A stretch of DNA of 64,000 nucleotides, from the NCBI RefSeq assembly GCF_040403615.1, contig NZ_JBBAKG010000004.1:72222-136221 (forward strand), given 5' to 3'. Position 1 is the first letter of the stretch. The number at the start of each line of letters is the position of its first letter. Below, piece by piece: positions 17,210 to 25,849 of the stretch. The translations under genes were made by a program, and so were the position numbers. Source of the DNA: Haliscomenobacter sp040403615 (GTDB lineage: Bacteria > Bacteroidota > Bacteroidia > Chitinophagales > Saprospiraceae). The notes below the pieces were generated by a model, which saw only the letters and a list, made by a program, of their open reading frames with translations, did no database searches and was not told the DNA's origin.

Positions 17210-17246
17210 GGCAGTTTTGAAGTTGATTTAACGAGGCAAAACTGCC
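17210..17246 (-). promoter_or_regulatory. Leader hairpin of the OmpH-like gene
   Basis: GGCAGTTTTG (17210-17219) pairs perfectly with CAAAACTGCC (17237-17246). On the minus strand the stem ends about 5 nt before the start codon at 17204, where it could block ribosome entry or protect the mRNA. Confidence 0.55.
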
Positions 17247-17385
17247 ATTATTTTTGGAAAAAACCCAAGAAAGTAGTGCTTTTGGCTTATTTCATGTGCA
17301 AGATCGGGGTTGACTTGCTTTGGATTGATGACCAAAATCATGGTAGCGCTAAAGTTTTATCATGATTCTGCGTTACAAGCCCTGG

Positions 17386-20300
17386 TTATTTATTCTTAAC
17401 TTTCCTCGTCCGCTCCGGCCACCACCTCCCACCATTGATCACCCTTAGCCCAGCAGGCAAAGCAATCAACAACAAAGGCAAGGCGGCCAAAAAGCCACCA
17501 ATTACGGCGATAGCCAGAGGTTGGTGCAATTGCGCTCCGGTGCCAATGCCCAATGCCAAGGGCATCAAGGCAATAATGGCACCTAGCGCGGTCATCAATT
17601 TGGGCCGCAATCGCGTAGAAATCGCAAAGGCTAGGGCATCGTCAACGCCACGGGTATGGAGGTTGTCGCGAAATTGCAAGACAGTAAAAATGGCATTTTC
17701 ACCAATGATGCCTACTATCATGATCAGGCCAGTGTAGCTCCCCACGTTGAGCGGGGTATTGGTGAAATAAAGGGCGGCATAACTACCGGAGATGCCCAAT
17801 ACCGCAACCAACAATATGAGCAGCGAAACGCTAAACTCCCGAAACAGAAACAACATCACGCCAAATACCAATAAACTAGCCGTGAAAAGAATCAACAACA
17901 GCTCTTGAAACGACTTTTGTTGCTCGGCATATTCACCCCCGTATTGAATGTGGTAACCTGTAGGCAAGTGGAGGCTATCGATTAAAACGCGACGAATGTC
18001 GGACATGGTACCTCCCAGGTCGCGGTTGTCCAGACGTGCACTTACGACCCCAAGGGGTTGCAGGTTTTCGCGTACCACCTCTGCATCGCCAGCGGATACA
18101 GTGACTTTGGCCAAATCGCTCAATTGAATGCGTTTGCCATTGGGGATAAAAATGGGCAGTTTACGCAGTTGATCAATACTCAGGTTGCGGCTGCCGGGGT
18201 ATTGCAGGCGAATGTTTACGAATTGTTGTTTTTCAAAAACCTGACCGACTACATTTCCTTCCAGGGCTGTTTGCACCTGATATTGCAGGTTGATGGGCGT
18301 AACGCCGAATTGCGCCAAAAGGGTGAAATCAGGTTCCACATTCACTGAAGGCCCGGCAATCACAATGCCATCAAAAACATCTGCTGTACCCCGAATTTTT
18401 TCAATCAAGCTGGCTGCTCGGCGAGAAATTATCTGCAATTGCTTTCGATCCGTTCCAAATATTTTGACTTCGATGGGCTGCACCGAAGCCATCAGGTCAC
18501 CCAGCATGTCACCGATTACCTGACCAAAATCAATGATCAGCGCGGGTTGGGTTGCTTCCACCCGGGTGCGGATGTCGGCAATCACATCTTCGGTGGAACG
18601 CTGGTGGTCTTTTTTCAACTGGATCAAATAATCTCCAATATTGGGTTCGGTGATAAAAAAGCCCATTTGGGTGCCAGTTCTGCGGCTATAGGTAGCCACT
18701 TCGGGGATTTGGACAATAATTTTTTCTACTTCGCGCAGCATGCGATCGGTTTCTTCAAGGGTTGTTCCGGGAGGTGAACTGTAATCCAGCACAATGCTTC
18801 CCTCGTCCATATCGGGTAAAAAACCCGTTCCCAATTTTGGAAAAACCCAGGCTATCAGGCAACAAAGTAAAAGTATAAAAACGGCGCTCAACCAAGGGCG
18901 CTGGATAAAAAAAACCACCCATTTTCGCTTGACCTCCACCGCGGCATGCGCAATTTTTGTAGGTTTTTGTTTTCTTGAAAAAAGCAGATAAACGACCGGC
19001 AATCCCAACCAGGTCACGAAAAAGGAACAGGCCAGGGTGACCATCATGGTATTGGTCATTACTTTGAAATAGGCTCCGGCTACGCCGCTCATCAGCACAA
19101 AAGGCAGAAAAATAACCATGGTGCTGATCGATGAACCAATCATCGCCGGCAATAGGTAGTTTAATGCTTTTTGCACCAGGACAGGCGCAGCCTCGTCGGG
19201 ATGTTCTTCCTGGGTTCGGTGAATTTGCTCTACCACCACAATGGCATCGTCAATGATCAACCCAATGGCGGCGGCAATGGCGCCCAGGGTCATGATGTTG
19301 AAGGTTTCACCGGTGGCATACAAAACCAGCAAAGTACAGGCCAGCGTAACCGGTACAACGATCAGCAAAGTGGCGCTGGCTTTCCAAGAACGCAAAAAAA
19401 GTACGGCTACCACAATGGCCAGCAGCAGGCCGATCCAAAGGCTATCGGTCACACTGCGCACTGCATCTTTGACAAAATCGGCCTGTACGTAATAAGGTTC
19501 AACCTGTACGTCCTTGGGCAAAATTTTTCGCAATTCGGCTACCTTGTTTTCCATACTATCCGACAAGGCAACCAGATTGGCATTGGGCTGTTTAACAATA
19601 GCCAAAAGAATGCCATCGCGCCCATTGGCGTTGATTTTTACATACTCCTTGGCTTCCTGAATCTGCACCTGTGCGATGTCGCGCAGGAGGGTAATACGTT
19701 TGCCGTCGTTGCTGATCACGAGATTTTCCAGGTCTTCCAACTTGTCAAACACGGCATCGGTGAGACTGAGGTACAAGTAGCGGTAATCGCTGAGGTAACC
19801 GTTGCTCTGGATGAAGTCGGTTTGACTCAGGATCAGGCTGATCTGGTCTGGGGTGATGCCCAGCGCGCTCATTTTGGGTACATCGAGTTGGAGCCAGTAT
19901 TCTTTGGTTTTGCCGCCAATGACGCGCACTTCACTCACGCCTTCTACCTGTGAAAGAAAGGGCTTTATGGTAAAAAGGGCCAGTTGCTTGAGTTCGACTG
20001 GGCTGCGGTGATTCGCTTCCAGTGTATACCCCATGACGGGCAGAATGGAAGGATTCATTTTTTCGACCGACACTTGCAAATTGGCGGGTAAATTGGTGCG
20101 TATCTGGCTCAGTTTGCTCTCAATGCGCTGTTTGGCCAGGTCAATATCGGCATGCCAGTCCATGTAAGCCGACAATTCGCAACTTCCCCGGCTGGTGGTA
20201 CTCCTCAAAAGCTTGAGATCGGGTACTTGCTTTACCGCTTCTTCCAGTGGTTTGGTCACGGCAATCATCATCTTGTCTACGGGTTGCTGTCCCGCATCGG

Positions 20301-20460
20301 CGATGATTTTGATTTTGGGAAAAGTAATTTCCGGGAAAAGTGCGGTAGGCAGGTTGCGGTAGGCAAACAAACCACCGAACACCAACAACACAGTCAGTAC
20401 AGCAATTGGGCTACGGTAATTGAAAAAAAAGGGGCGATTGTGGTTGTTGGTGTCCGACAT
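17386..20460 (-). CDS. Efflux RND transporter permease
   Basis: 1024-residue inner-membrane proton-driven pump subunit. The first helix near residues 15-33, a large periplasmic loop, a central group of helices (WIGLLLAIVVAVLFL onward), a second periplasmic loop from about residue 540 and a final helix group give the 12-helix RND plan. IIDDAIVVVEQ in helix 4 carries the proton-relay Asp pair, which fits the multidrug (HAE-like) type better than metal pumps. Last gene of an operon with tolC, adaptor and a beta-propeller gene 27 nt upstream. Substrate unknown. Confidence 0.9.
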   Translation of the reverse strand: MSDTNNHNRPFFFNYRSPIAVLTVLLVFGGLFAYRNLPTALFPEITFPKIKIIADAGQQPVDKMMIAVTKPLEEAVKQVPDLKLLRSTTSRGSCELSAYMDWHADIDLAKQRIESKLSQIRTNLPANLQVSVEKMNPSILPVMGYTLEANHRSPVELKQLALFTIKPFLSQVEGVSEVRVIGGKTKEYWLQLDVPKMSALGITPDQISLILSQTDFIQSNGYLSDYRYLYLSLTDAVFDKLEDLENLVISNDGKRITLLRDIAQVQIQEAKEYVKINANGRDGILLAIVKQPNANLVALSDSMENKVAELRKILPKDVQVEPYYVQADFVKDAVRSVTDSLWIGLLLAIVVAVLFLRSWKASATLLIVVPVTLACTLLVLYATGETFNIMTLGAIAAAIGLIIDDAIVVVEQIHRTQEEHPDEAAPVLVQKALNYLLPAMIGSSISTMVIFLPFVLMSGVAGAYFKVMTNTMMVTLACSFFVTWLGLPVVYLLFSRKQKPTKIAHAAVEVKRKWVVFFIQRPWLSAVFILLLCCLIAWVFPKLGTGFLPDMDEGSIVLDYSSPPGTTLEETDRMLREVEKIIVQIPEVATYSRRTGTQMGFFITEPNIGDYLIQLKKDHQRSTEDVIADIRTRVEATQPALIIDFGQVIGDMLGDLMASVQPIEVKIFGTDRKQLQIISRRAASLIEKIRGTADVFDGIVIAGPSVNVEPDFTLLAQFGVTPINLQYQVQTALEGNVVGQVFEKQQFVNIRLQYPGSRNLSIDQLRKLPIFIPNGKRIQLSDLAKVTVSAGDAEVVRENLQPLGVVSARLDNRDLGGTMSDIRRVLIDSLHLPTGYHIQYGGEYAEQQKSFQELLLILFTASLLVFGVMLFLFREFSVSLLILLVAVLGISGSYAALYFTNTPLNVGSYTGLIMIVGIIGENAIFTVLQFRDNLHTRGVDDALAFAISTRLRPKLMTALGAIIALMPLALGIGTGAQLHQPLAIAVIGGFLAALPLLLIALPAGLRVINGGRWWPERTRKVKNK

Positions 20461-20487
20461 TGGTTTGGTTATTGATTGATGACTATC

Positions 20488-21510
20488 TTATTTTTCACTA
20501 GAAACCTCTAGCACTACAAAAGTACCCGGCTTTACTGCTGGCCGAGCATTGCCAACTGGCGCTTCACGCTCGGCTACAGATAGGTATAGCCGATGATTTT
20601 TGGGGTTAAGCGCAATGGTTCTTGCGCCTTTTTGGGTAGTTACTGTTTCGATTACTGCGTAAGCGTTGGGCTTTTTTTCTTCAATTACGGTCATGTTCCC
20701 TTCCCCGTTGGAAGTGTAAATTCGATGGGTGGAGGGATCAAAAGCAGCCCCATCACAGCCACTGCCAATGGGCAAGGTTAGAATTACTTTGCCCGTTTTG
20801 CTGTCAACCACTACCATTTTCTGGTTGCTGCATACCGAAAACAAGCGGTTGTTTTTTACATCAAAAGCCAAGCCGGTGGGTTCTTCGCCTGGAGTGACCG
20901 GCCATTCATTCACCACCTTTAGCGCCTTTGCATCGATAACGGCGATGGTGCCTTTGTCTTCGATGTTGACAAAAATGCTTCCTTTCCTATCCGTTACGGC
21001 AAATTCAACAACCCCGCTCAGTGGAATGGTGGCCAGAATTTTGTTGGTTGCAGCATCGATGGCCGTGATGCTTTTGCCACTGTGATTGAACGAAAACACG
21101 CGTTTGGTAAAGGCATCGTACAAAATGGCGTCAGGGTTTGCACCTGTAACTTTGAATTTTCCGGTAAGTGCCAATGTCTTGAGGTCAAATACCATCACGG
21201 AAGTATCACGGCCACAGCTGATAAAGCCTTTGTTGAATTCAGGTGCAACAGCAATGCCATGTACGCCTTTGGTGTCGGGAATAGCGCCTACGAGTTTGTC
21301 GGTGTTCAAATCGATTACCTGAACTTGGGTGCCATGGGATACATAGAGCCGTTGAGCAGCTTCATCCACCGTCAGATAATCCCAGGATCCATCGCCTTCG
21401 AGGTGGATCTGGTTGGTAATTTTGTAAGGAAACACGGAAGAGGAAATGTATGCGCTGGTACTGACTAGCAATACGATAAGGGCACAAAGTCCGAGAAATG
21501 CATTTTTCAT
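20488..21510 (-). CDS. YncE-like YVTN beta-propeller protein (exported)
   Basis: 340 residues. N-terminal signal/anchor (AFLGLCALIVLLVSTSAYISSS), then about seven repeats of the pattern V.D..T.K....I....G....A..P, for example VIDLNTDKLVGAIPDTKGVHGIAV, VFDLKTLALTGKF and VVDSKTGKVILTLPIG. This is a seven-bladed YVTN propeller like E. coli YncE, a periplasmic protein of uncertain function. It lies between the adaptor gene (19 nt) and the RND permease gene (27 nt) on the same strand, so it should be co-expressed with the pump; a periplasmic accessory role is inferred. Confidence 0.82.
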   Translation of the reverse strand: MKNAFLGLCALIVLLVSTSAYISSSVFPYKITNQIHLEGDGSWDYLTVDEAAQRLYVSHGTQVQVIDLNTDKLVGAIPDTKGVHGIAVAPEFNKGFISCGRDTSVMVFDLKTLALTGKFKVTGANPDAILYDAFTKRVFSFNHSGKSITAIDAATNKILATIPLSGVVEFAVTDRKGSIFVNIEDKGTIAVIDAKALKVVNEWPVTPGEEPTGLAFDVKNNRLFSVCSNQKMVVVDSKTGKVILTLPIGSGCDGAAFDPSTHRIYTSNGEGNMTVIEEKKPNAYAVIETVTTQKGARTIALNPKNHRLYLSVAEREAPVGNARPAVKPGTFVVLEVSSEK

Positions 21511-21529
21511 TTTTATTGTTTTCGTTCAA

Positions 21530-22492
21530 TCAATTAGACTTCAAAACAATCACTCTGGCGGTATCGTCAAGTCCAAAGTTCCCACTCCTCAAAATGCGGT
21601 CGTTGGGGCTGAATCGAGGCGAAACGATCTCGACCCGCTCGCCCGCTTCCAATCCTTTGCGGATGGGTACTCTTACGGCAGTGCTATCGTTGATGAGTTG
21701 CATGACCCACCACTCATTTTGCATTTCGTTGGTCAGTACCGCTGCTTTGGGCAAAGACAAGGCTTTAGGTCTGAGGGTCTTTATCCATAAGACGCGGGCA
21801 ATCAAGTTTTCGGGTACAGTACTGCCTGCTGCGGATATCGGAACCTTGAGTTCAAAGCGCTGGGTTTGCGACACCAAATCAACCATGGGCAATGCAGACG
21901 AAACCGTGGCACGCAAGTGGCTATCGTCGGGTAAAATCAACTCAACGCTGCGATTTTGGGGTAAAAACTGGCGCAACTCAAAGGGCAAATCCAACACAAA
22001 AGCAAAACTGCTGACGTTGTTGATGATGGCCAATTGTTCCCCATCCTGCACATAATCTCCTGGCTGTCGATCCAGTTGAGCCACATAACCCGCATGGTTG
22101 CTGCGAATTTCAATCAGGCTCCGGGGGTGAAAACTGGTATCTACCCCTTCCAAAAGATTACCCAATGCGCTGGCTTCTTTGTTTTGTAGGGTATAGAGCA
22201 ATTGACCTGCTCGTACATACTGCCCCAAGCGGATATTGCCACCCCTCAAGTAGCCATTGGCATTCGCTTTGATGACACTTTTTTGCAAAAAAGTTGCCGT
22301 AGCGTTCAGCTCTGTAAACTCTTGCATGCTACTTATCTCCACCATAGTGACCGTAACTGGTGTACCTGGCGGGATGGCGGGTGGCTCAAGAGTTTCCTTC
22401 GGTGCATTGCGTTGGCAAGCAAGCAACAGCGACAGCAGAAGTAAGGGTATATTTTTAAAACAGATCATCAGATCGAGATTTACATGGATCAT
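21530..22492 (-). CDS. Efflux RND periplasmic adaptor subunit (lipoprotein)
   Basis: 320 residues from the ATG whose last bases overlap the tolC stop (ATGA), suggesting translational coupling; an internal ATG at 22468 would give a more canonical signal (MICFKNIPLLLLSLLLAC). The lipobox LLAC anchors it to the inner membrane. The barrel-sandwich halves are visible (KANANGYLRGGNIRLGQYVRAGQLLYTL and IRSNHAGYVAQLDRQPGDYV), with a short hairpin between them, then beta-barrel and membrane-proximal domains (KGLEAGERVEIVSPRF). It links the inner-membrane pump to TolC. Confidence 0.85.
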   Translation of the reverse strand: MIHVNLDLMICFKNIPLLLLSLLLACQRNAPKETLEPPAIPPGTPVTVTMVEISSMQEFTELNATATFLQKSVIKANANGYLRGGNIRLGQYVRAGQLLYTLQNKEASALGNLLEGVDTSFHPRSLIEIRSNHAGYVAQLDRQPGDYVQDGEQLAIINNVSSFAFVLDLPFELRQFLPQNRSVELILPDDSHLRATVSSALPMVDLVSQTQRFELKVPISAAGSTVPENLIARVLWIKTLRPKALSLPKAAVLTNEMQNEWWVMQLINDSTAVRVPIRKGLEAGERVEIVSPRFSPNDRILRSGNFGLDDTARVIVLKSN

Positions 22493-23730
22493 TCCGGCGC
22501 ATTGCGGAAATTGAGTTGATTCAAAATTTGGAGGCGACTGGTTTGGTTAAGTGCCAATTGGTTCTGCGCATTGAGTTGATTGCCGATGGCGATCAGGTAA
22601 TCTATCACCCGGGCATCGCCGGTACGCAACAAACGCCCATTGGCTTCAATCAGCAAACGAATGTTTTGAAGCTGCGCCATTACAGAATTGTCCAATCGAT
22701 CGAGTGCAGCCAGTTGCTGACGGGCCTGGGCGATCTCTTGCTGGTATTGTTGCAAAAAAAAACTCAGGTATCCCTGTCGGGTATTTTCTTGCAAAACGGT
22801 TTTTGCATGACGCAATTGGCGCTGTTTGCCATCGTAAATGATCAACGTAGCGCCGATGCCAACACTGAAACCAAAGTTTTTCCAGCCTTGGCTGAAAAAA
22901 GAAGAATTAAAGCCTGCGTCGGCAAAAGCGCTTAGTGTAGGGCGATAAGGGTTATCGATCAACTGATCGGCAGCCCTAATTTGCAGGCTATCAATGGTGT
23001 ATTTGTGGTAAAAAACAGTATTTTCAACCGGTGCCAATGCAGGCAAAGCTAAAGCGGGGGCAGCCAAAGCAACCACGCTTGTATCCGTCAATCCGCAAAG
23101 GTAATTGAGCGTTGCCAGATCGTTGCGGTATTGAACTTCGAGTTGTTGCACTGCCGTTTCTTGTTGGCGGAGCGAATTCAAAAAAGCCAGATAGTCGGTT
23201 TGCCGATAGATGTTTTGCTCCGTCAAGCGCTTCAATACCGATTCCTGTCTGCGCAACAAATCAAGGGTTTCCTGATTGAAATTCAATTGCTGATTGGTAC
23301 TGTACGCAATGATGTACTGAGATCCAATGTTGCGCCGAATGTCTTGCTCGGTTAAGCGGGCTGTGTTTTGGAGGGTTTTGTTTTGTACCGCAAGACTGTT
23401 GAATTGAGATTCCAGGTTTTGCTTGGGTACATAGATAGGTTTGCTTACTCCCAGGAGAGTAGTAAGAAAGCCTCCGTTGCTGATGGCGATATCATATCCG
23501 AAACCATTTTTAGTTGTTGGGGCAATATTGGCCGATGTACCCGCTACCAATTGAGGCTTTAAATTGGCCCTGATCAGTAAGCTATCCTGTCGATTCATCG
23601 CAGCTTGATTGCGCAAGTCTCGAAAAGTCGGGGTATTGCTGATGGCTGTTTTAATGAAATAATCCAGATCCCGTTCTTGGGCTAAAAGTGAGCTTGCACA
23701 ACCAACCAGCAGCAAAAAGATATAGCGCAT
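22489..23730 (-). CDS. TolC-family outer membrane efflux protein
   Basis: 413 residues from the ATG at 23730 (MRYIFLLLVGCASSLLAQ, a signal peptide); the frame reaches 23769 with a less signal-like start. Two TolC repeats of long amphipathic helices: Gln- and Leu-rich heptad stretches such as LRRQESVLKRLTEQNIYRQ and ARQQLAALDRLDNSVMAQLQ. Forms the trimeric outer-membrane exit duct. First gene of the tolC - adaptor - propeller - RND operon, overlapping the adaptor gene by 4 nt. Divergent from a PepSY-like gene. Confidence 0.86.
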   Translation of the reverse strand: MRYIFLLLVGCASSLLAQERDLDYFIKTAISNTPTFRDLRNQAAMNRQDSLLIRANLKPQLVAGTSANIAPTTKNGFGYDIAISNGGFLTTLLGVSKPIYVPKQNLESQFNSLAVQNKTLQNTARLTEQDIRRNIGSQYIIAYSTNQQLNFNQETLDLLRRQESVLKRLTEQNIYRQTDYLAFLNSLRQQETAVQQLEVQYRNDLATLNYLCGLTDTSVVALAAPALALPALAPVENTVFYHKYTIDSLQIRAADQLIDNPYRPTLSAFADAGFNSSFFSQGWKNFGFSVGIGATLIIYDGKQRQLRHAKTVLQENTRQGYLSFFLQQYQQEIAQARQQLAALDRLDNSVMAQLQNIRLLIEANGRLLRTGDARVIDYLIAIGNQLNAQNQLALNQTSRLQILNQLNFRNAPE

Positions 23731-23853
23731 GAAAATCAATATTTTGTGAAGAATTGTACGGTGCATCAATATACAGAGTAATTTAGGAGGAAACCTGGAT
23801 TAGATAGGAATGGCCAGGAGGACGGAATCCAGAATCTCTCCCATATTAAGGCT

Positions 23854-23861
23854 TAATTTTG
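23854..23861 (+). promoter_or_regulatory. -7 promoter box of the PepSY-like gene
   Basis: TAATTTTG matches the Bacteroidota -7 consensus TAnnTTTG exactly and lies 28 nt before the ATG at 23890. No good -33 TTTG was found 19 nt upstream. Confidence 0.5.
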
Positions 23862-23889
23862 TTTCATTAATCATATAAAAATTTCAACC

Positions 23890-24300
23890 ATGAAAAAGAT
23901 GTTGTTGTCAATGGCACTTTGTTTTGCCATGGGTTTTGTAGCAAGTGCGCAAAAAACACCCCCAACTGCCGTTGTCTCTGCTTTTACCAAAAAATTCCAG
24001 GACGTGAAGGGGTTGGAATGGGGCAAAGAGAAAAGTGGCGAATGGGAAGCCGAATTCAAAAAGAACGGCGTAGAAATGAGCGCTAATTTTTCTGCAGATG
24101 GCAAATGGCTGGAAACGGAGACAGGTGTCAAATTTGCAGATTTACCCGCAGCAGTTCAAACTGCGCTGAAAGGAAAGAAAGTAACCGAGGCAGCCAAAAT
24201 TGTCCGTGCAGATGGAGCAACGATTTATGAGGCAGAAGTAAAAAACCAGGATCTGCTTTTTGATGCCAATGGGAAGTCGGTTTCTGGGGGCAAAGAATAA
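23890..24300 (+). CDS. Exported PepSY-like domain protein
   Basis: 136 residues. Signal peptide MKKMLLSMALCFAMGFVASAQ, then one PepSY-like (BLIP-like) unit pair: FTKKFQDVKGLEWGKEKSGEWEAEF, NFSADGKWLETET, and LPAAVQTALKGKKVTEAAKI. Such proteins are common, small, periplasmic and of unknown function in Bacteroidota; they may bind or inhibit peptides. Short 5' leader and a clear terminator mark it as monocistronic. Divergent from the efflux operon. Confidence 0.8.
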   Translation: MKKMLLSMALCFAMGFVASAQKTPPTAVVSAFTKKFQDVKGLEWGKEKSGEWEAEFKKNGVEMSANFSADGKWLETETGVKFADLPAAVQTALKGKKVTEAAKIVRADGATIYEAEVKNQDLLFDANGKSVSGGKE

Positions 24301-24306
24301 ACAGGC

Positions 24307-24345
24307 TGGAGTCCTCCCAAATTCTGTAAACTTGAGAGGACTCCA
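24307..24345. terminator. Bidirectional terminator
   Basis: TGGAGTCCTC (24307-24316) pairs exactly with GAGGACTCCA (24336-24345), followed by TTTTA. It separates the plus-strand PepSY-like gene from the minus-strand porin gene, whose stop is at 24348. Confidence 0.8.
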
Positions 24346-24347
24346 TT

Positions 24348-25697
24348 TTAAATAAAAATCTGATACTGAAGTGTCAAGCTGTTTTTTCGATCACCTGCCA
24401 ATAAACGGCTGTTGCTGATTGTATAAGTGGGGCGATTCTGCAAATCCAGGGTAATTTTGGATTTATGCCCACTCAAAAACCAATTGATTCCTGCATCAAA
24501 AGTGTTGGTATTCAAGCCATTTAAGCGGTCGTATTTAGCGAAGGTTGCGGTGACGTAAGGCATCAATTGCCCATGACCACCAAGCAATTTGCTGGGCAAC
24601 AAATAACCCAATTGCGTATAAACGGTAGTACCCGTTCCAAACATCGGCACTGCATTGCCGTAAGTAGGCCCTTGCCCAGCGATGCTATTTTGGGCACTCA
24701 GATTGCTGCCGTTGGCCGGGTTCATGATGCCGTTGTAGCGCAGGTAGTTGGTGCCAAAGTTGGTATTGATGTAACCGGCATAAGCAGAGATGGCGGTACC
24801 TTTTTCCTTGTTCAGCGGCATGTCCAAAAAGCTTTCAATGGCAAAGTGGGTCATGTTCTGATATGCGGTATCGTTGGCGCTGGTGCGACGCCACATCGCA
24901 TTTTTTTGAAATTCTCCACCCACTGCAATATTGAAAATTTTCTTTTTGCCGAGGTAAGTTCCGGTCATGTAAGGGGTGTTGTGGCCTTCATGCTCAAAAA
25001 ATTGCCAGATGAAATAGCCCTGCACCTGTTTGTGGTGGCCAAGCTGCGCAAAATTGGCATTGGTGGAAAGCGTAGGCAGTGCTTGTCCGTTGGAAGCAAT
25101 CGGGAATGGGTCGCTCAGCACCAGGCGGTAATCCAGTTTGCCTACTTGCCCACGCGCATACAGGCTCAACTTGCGGCTAAACTCATCGGTTTGGTCTACC
25201 GTTGTTTGGAGACCAACCGGAACGTCCAGGGTCATAATTGTACCAATGCTGGGTTGGGAAAACCGCGAAAGCCCGTTGGCAATGGTCAATCCGCCACCCA
25301 ATTTCAGTTGGTTTCCTTTGCTCACTTTGAATTCGCACAAGGCATCGTGGAAAAAAGCCGCCAACTTGCGGTTACTCCCCGTATTGAATTGTGGGTTGAA
25401 GTTGTTTTGTCCAAACTGAAAGTAGATGAACGCTTTGTCGGTGATTTGGCCAAAGAGCTGCATCCTGGTTCTGCGCAAACCGATGTCAAAAGTTTCTTTT
25501 TGCGCCAGACCTTCTACCAAAGTCCCGGGATTGCTCTGATTGTAGCGGATCCAGGTTTGGTTCAAAAAGGTGGCCTGAAAATAATGAGTACCCTCATTGT
25601 TGATGTTGAATTTTAAAGATTCCTTCTCGGCATTGCTTTGGGCGCAAAGCATGGTAGCTAGTAGGCTGAATGCCACTATGCCCAAGTAATTTTTCAT
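24348..25697 (-). CDS. Outer membrane porin
   Basis: 449 residues with a signal peptide (MKNYLGIVAFSLLATMLCAQ). Many alternating amphipathic strands and a typical aromatic barrel end (SLTLQYQIFI, ending in a strand with Phe near the C-terminus). RRTRMQLFGQITDKAFIYFQFGQNNF near the start resembles the phosphate-selective porin O/P-like group of Bacteroidota. It would let small anions or other solutes cross the outer membrane. It lies 152 nt downstream of the SulP transporter on the same strand, which suggests a paired outer/inner membrane uptake route; a hairpin lies just ahead of its start. Confidence 0.75.
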   Translation of the reverse strand: MKNYLGIVAFSLLATMLCAQSNAEKESLKFNINNEGTHYFQATFLNQTWIRYNQSNPGTLVEGLAQKETFDIGLRRTRMQLFGQITDKAFIYFQFGQNNFNPQFNTGSNRKLAAFFHDALCEFKVSKGNQLKLGGGLTIANGLSRFSQPSIGTIMTLDVPVGLQTTVDQTDEFSRKLSLYARGQVGKLDYRLVLSDPFPIASNGQALPTLSTNANFAQLGHHKQVQGYFIWQFFEHEGHNTPYMTGTYLGKKKIFNIAVGGEFQKNAMWRRTSANDTAYQNMTHFAIESFLDMPLNKEKGTAISAYAGYINTNFGTNYLRYNGIMNPANGSNLSAQNSIAGQGPTYGNAVPMFGTGTTVYTQLGYLLPSKLLGGHGQLMPYVTATFAKYDRLNGLNTNTFDAGINWFLSGHKSKITLDLQNRPTYTISNSRLLAGDRKNSLTLQYQIFI

Positions 25698-25713
25698 CGG
25701 ATGAAGTTTAAAA

Positions 25714-25742
25714 GAGAGTCGACTATAGAACAGTCGACTCTC
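25714..25742 (-). terminator. Terminator or attenuator between SulP and porin genes
   Basis: GAGAGTCGACT (25714-25724) pairs perfectly with AGTCGACTCTC (25732-25742), loop 7 nt. On the minus strand it is followed by TTTT and then, after 12 nt, the porin ATG. It may end the SulP message or act as an attenuator for the porin. Confidence 0.65.
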
Positions 25743-25849
25743 GGATTAGTATGAAAAGACAATTTTACAAACAAATAAAAAAGAAAGAAAGATTGGTATA
25801 AAATATATTAGAAGGACTTTTAATCTTGATGGAAACCCCAAAAAAACAT

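Noticed and set aside
17386..20460. CzcA/CusA-type heavy-metal pump
   Set aside because: The helix 4 motif IIDDAIVVVEQ fits the multidrug type better, and there are no metal-binding partner genes nearby.
24567..25616. 349-codon open frame antisense to the porin gene
   Set aside because: Mirror of the porin frame with no family features; the porin has a signal peptide and barrel pattern.
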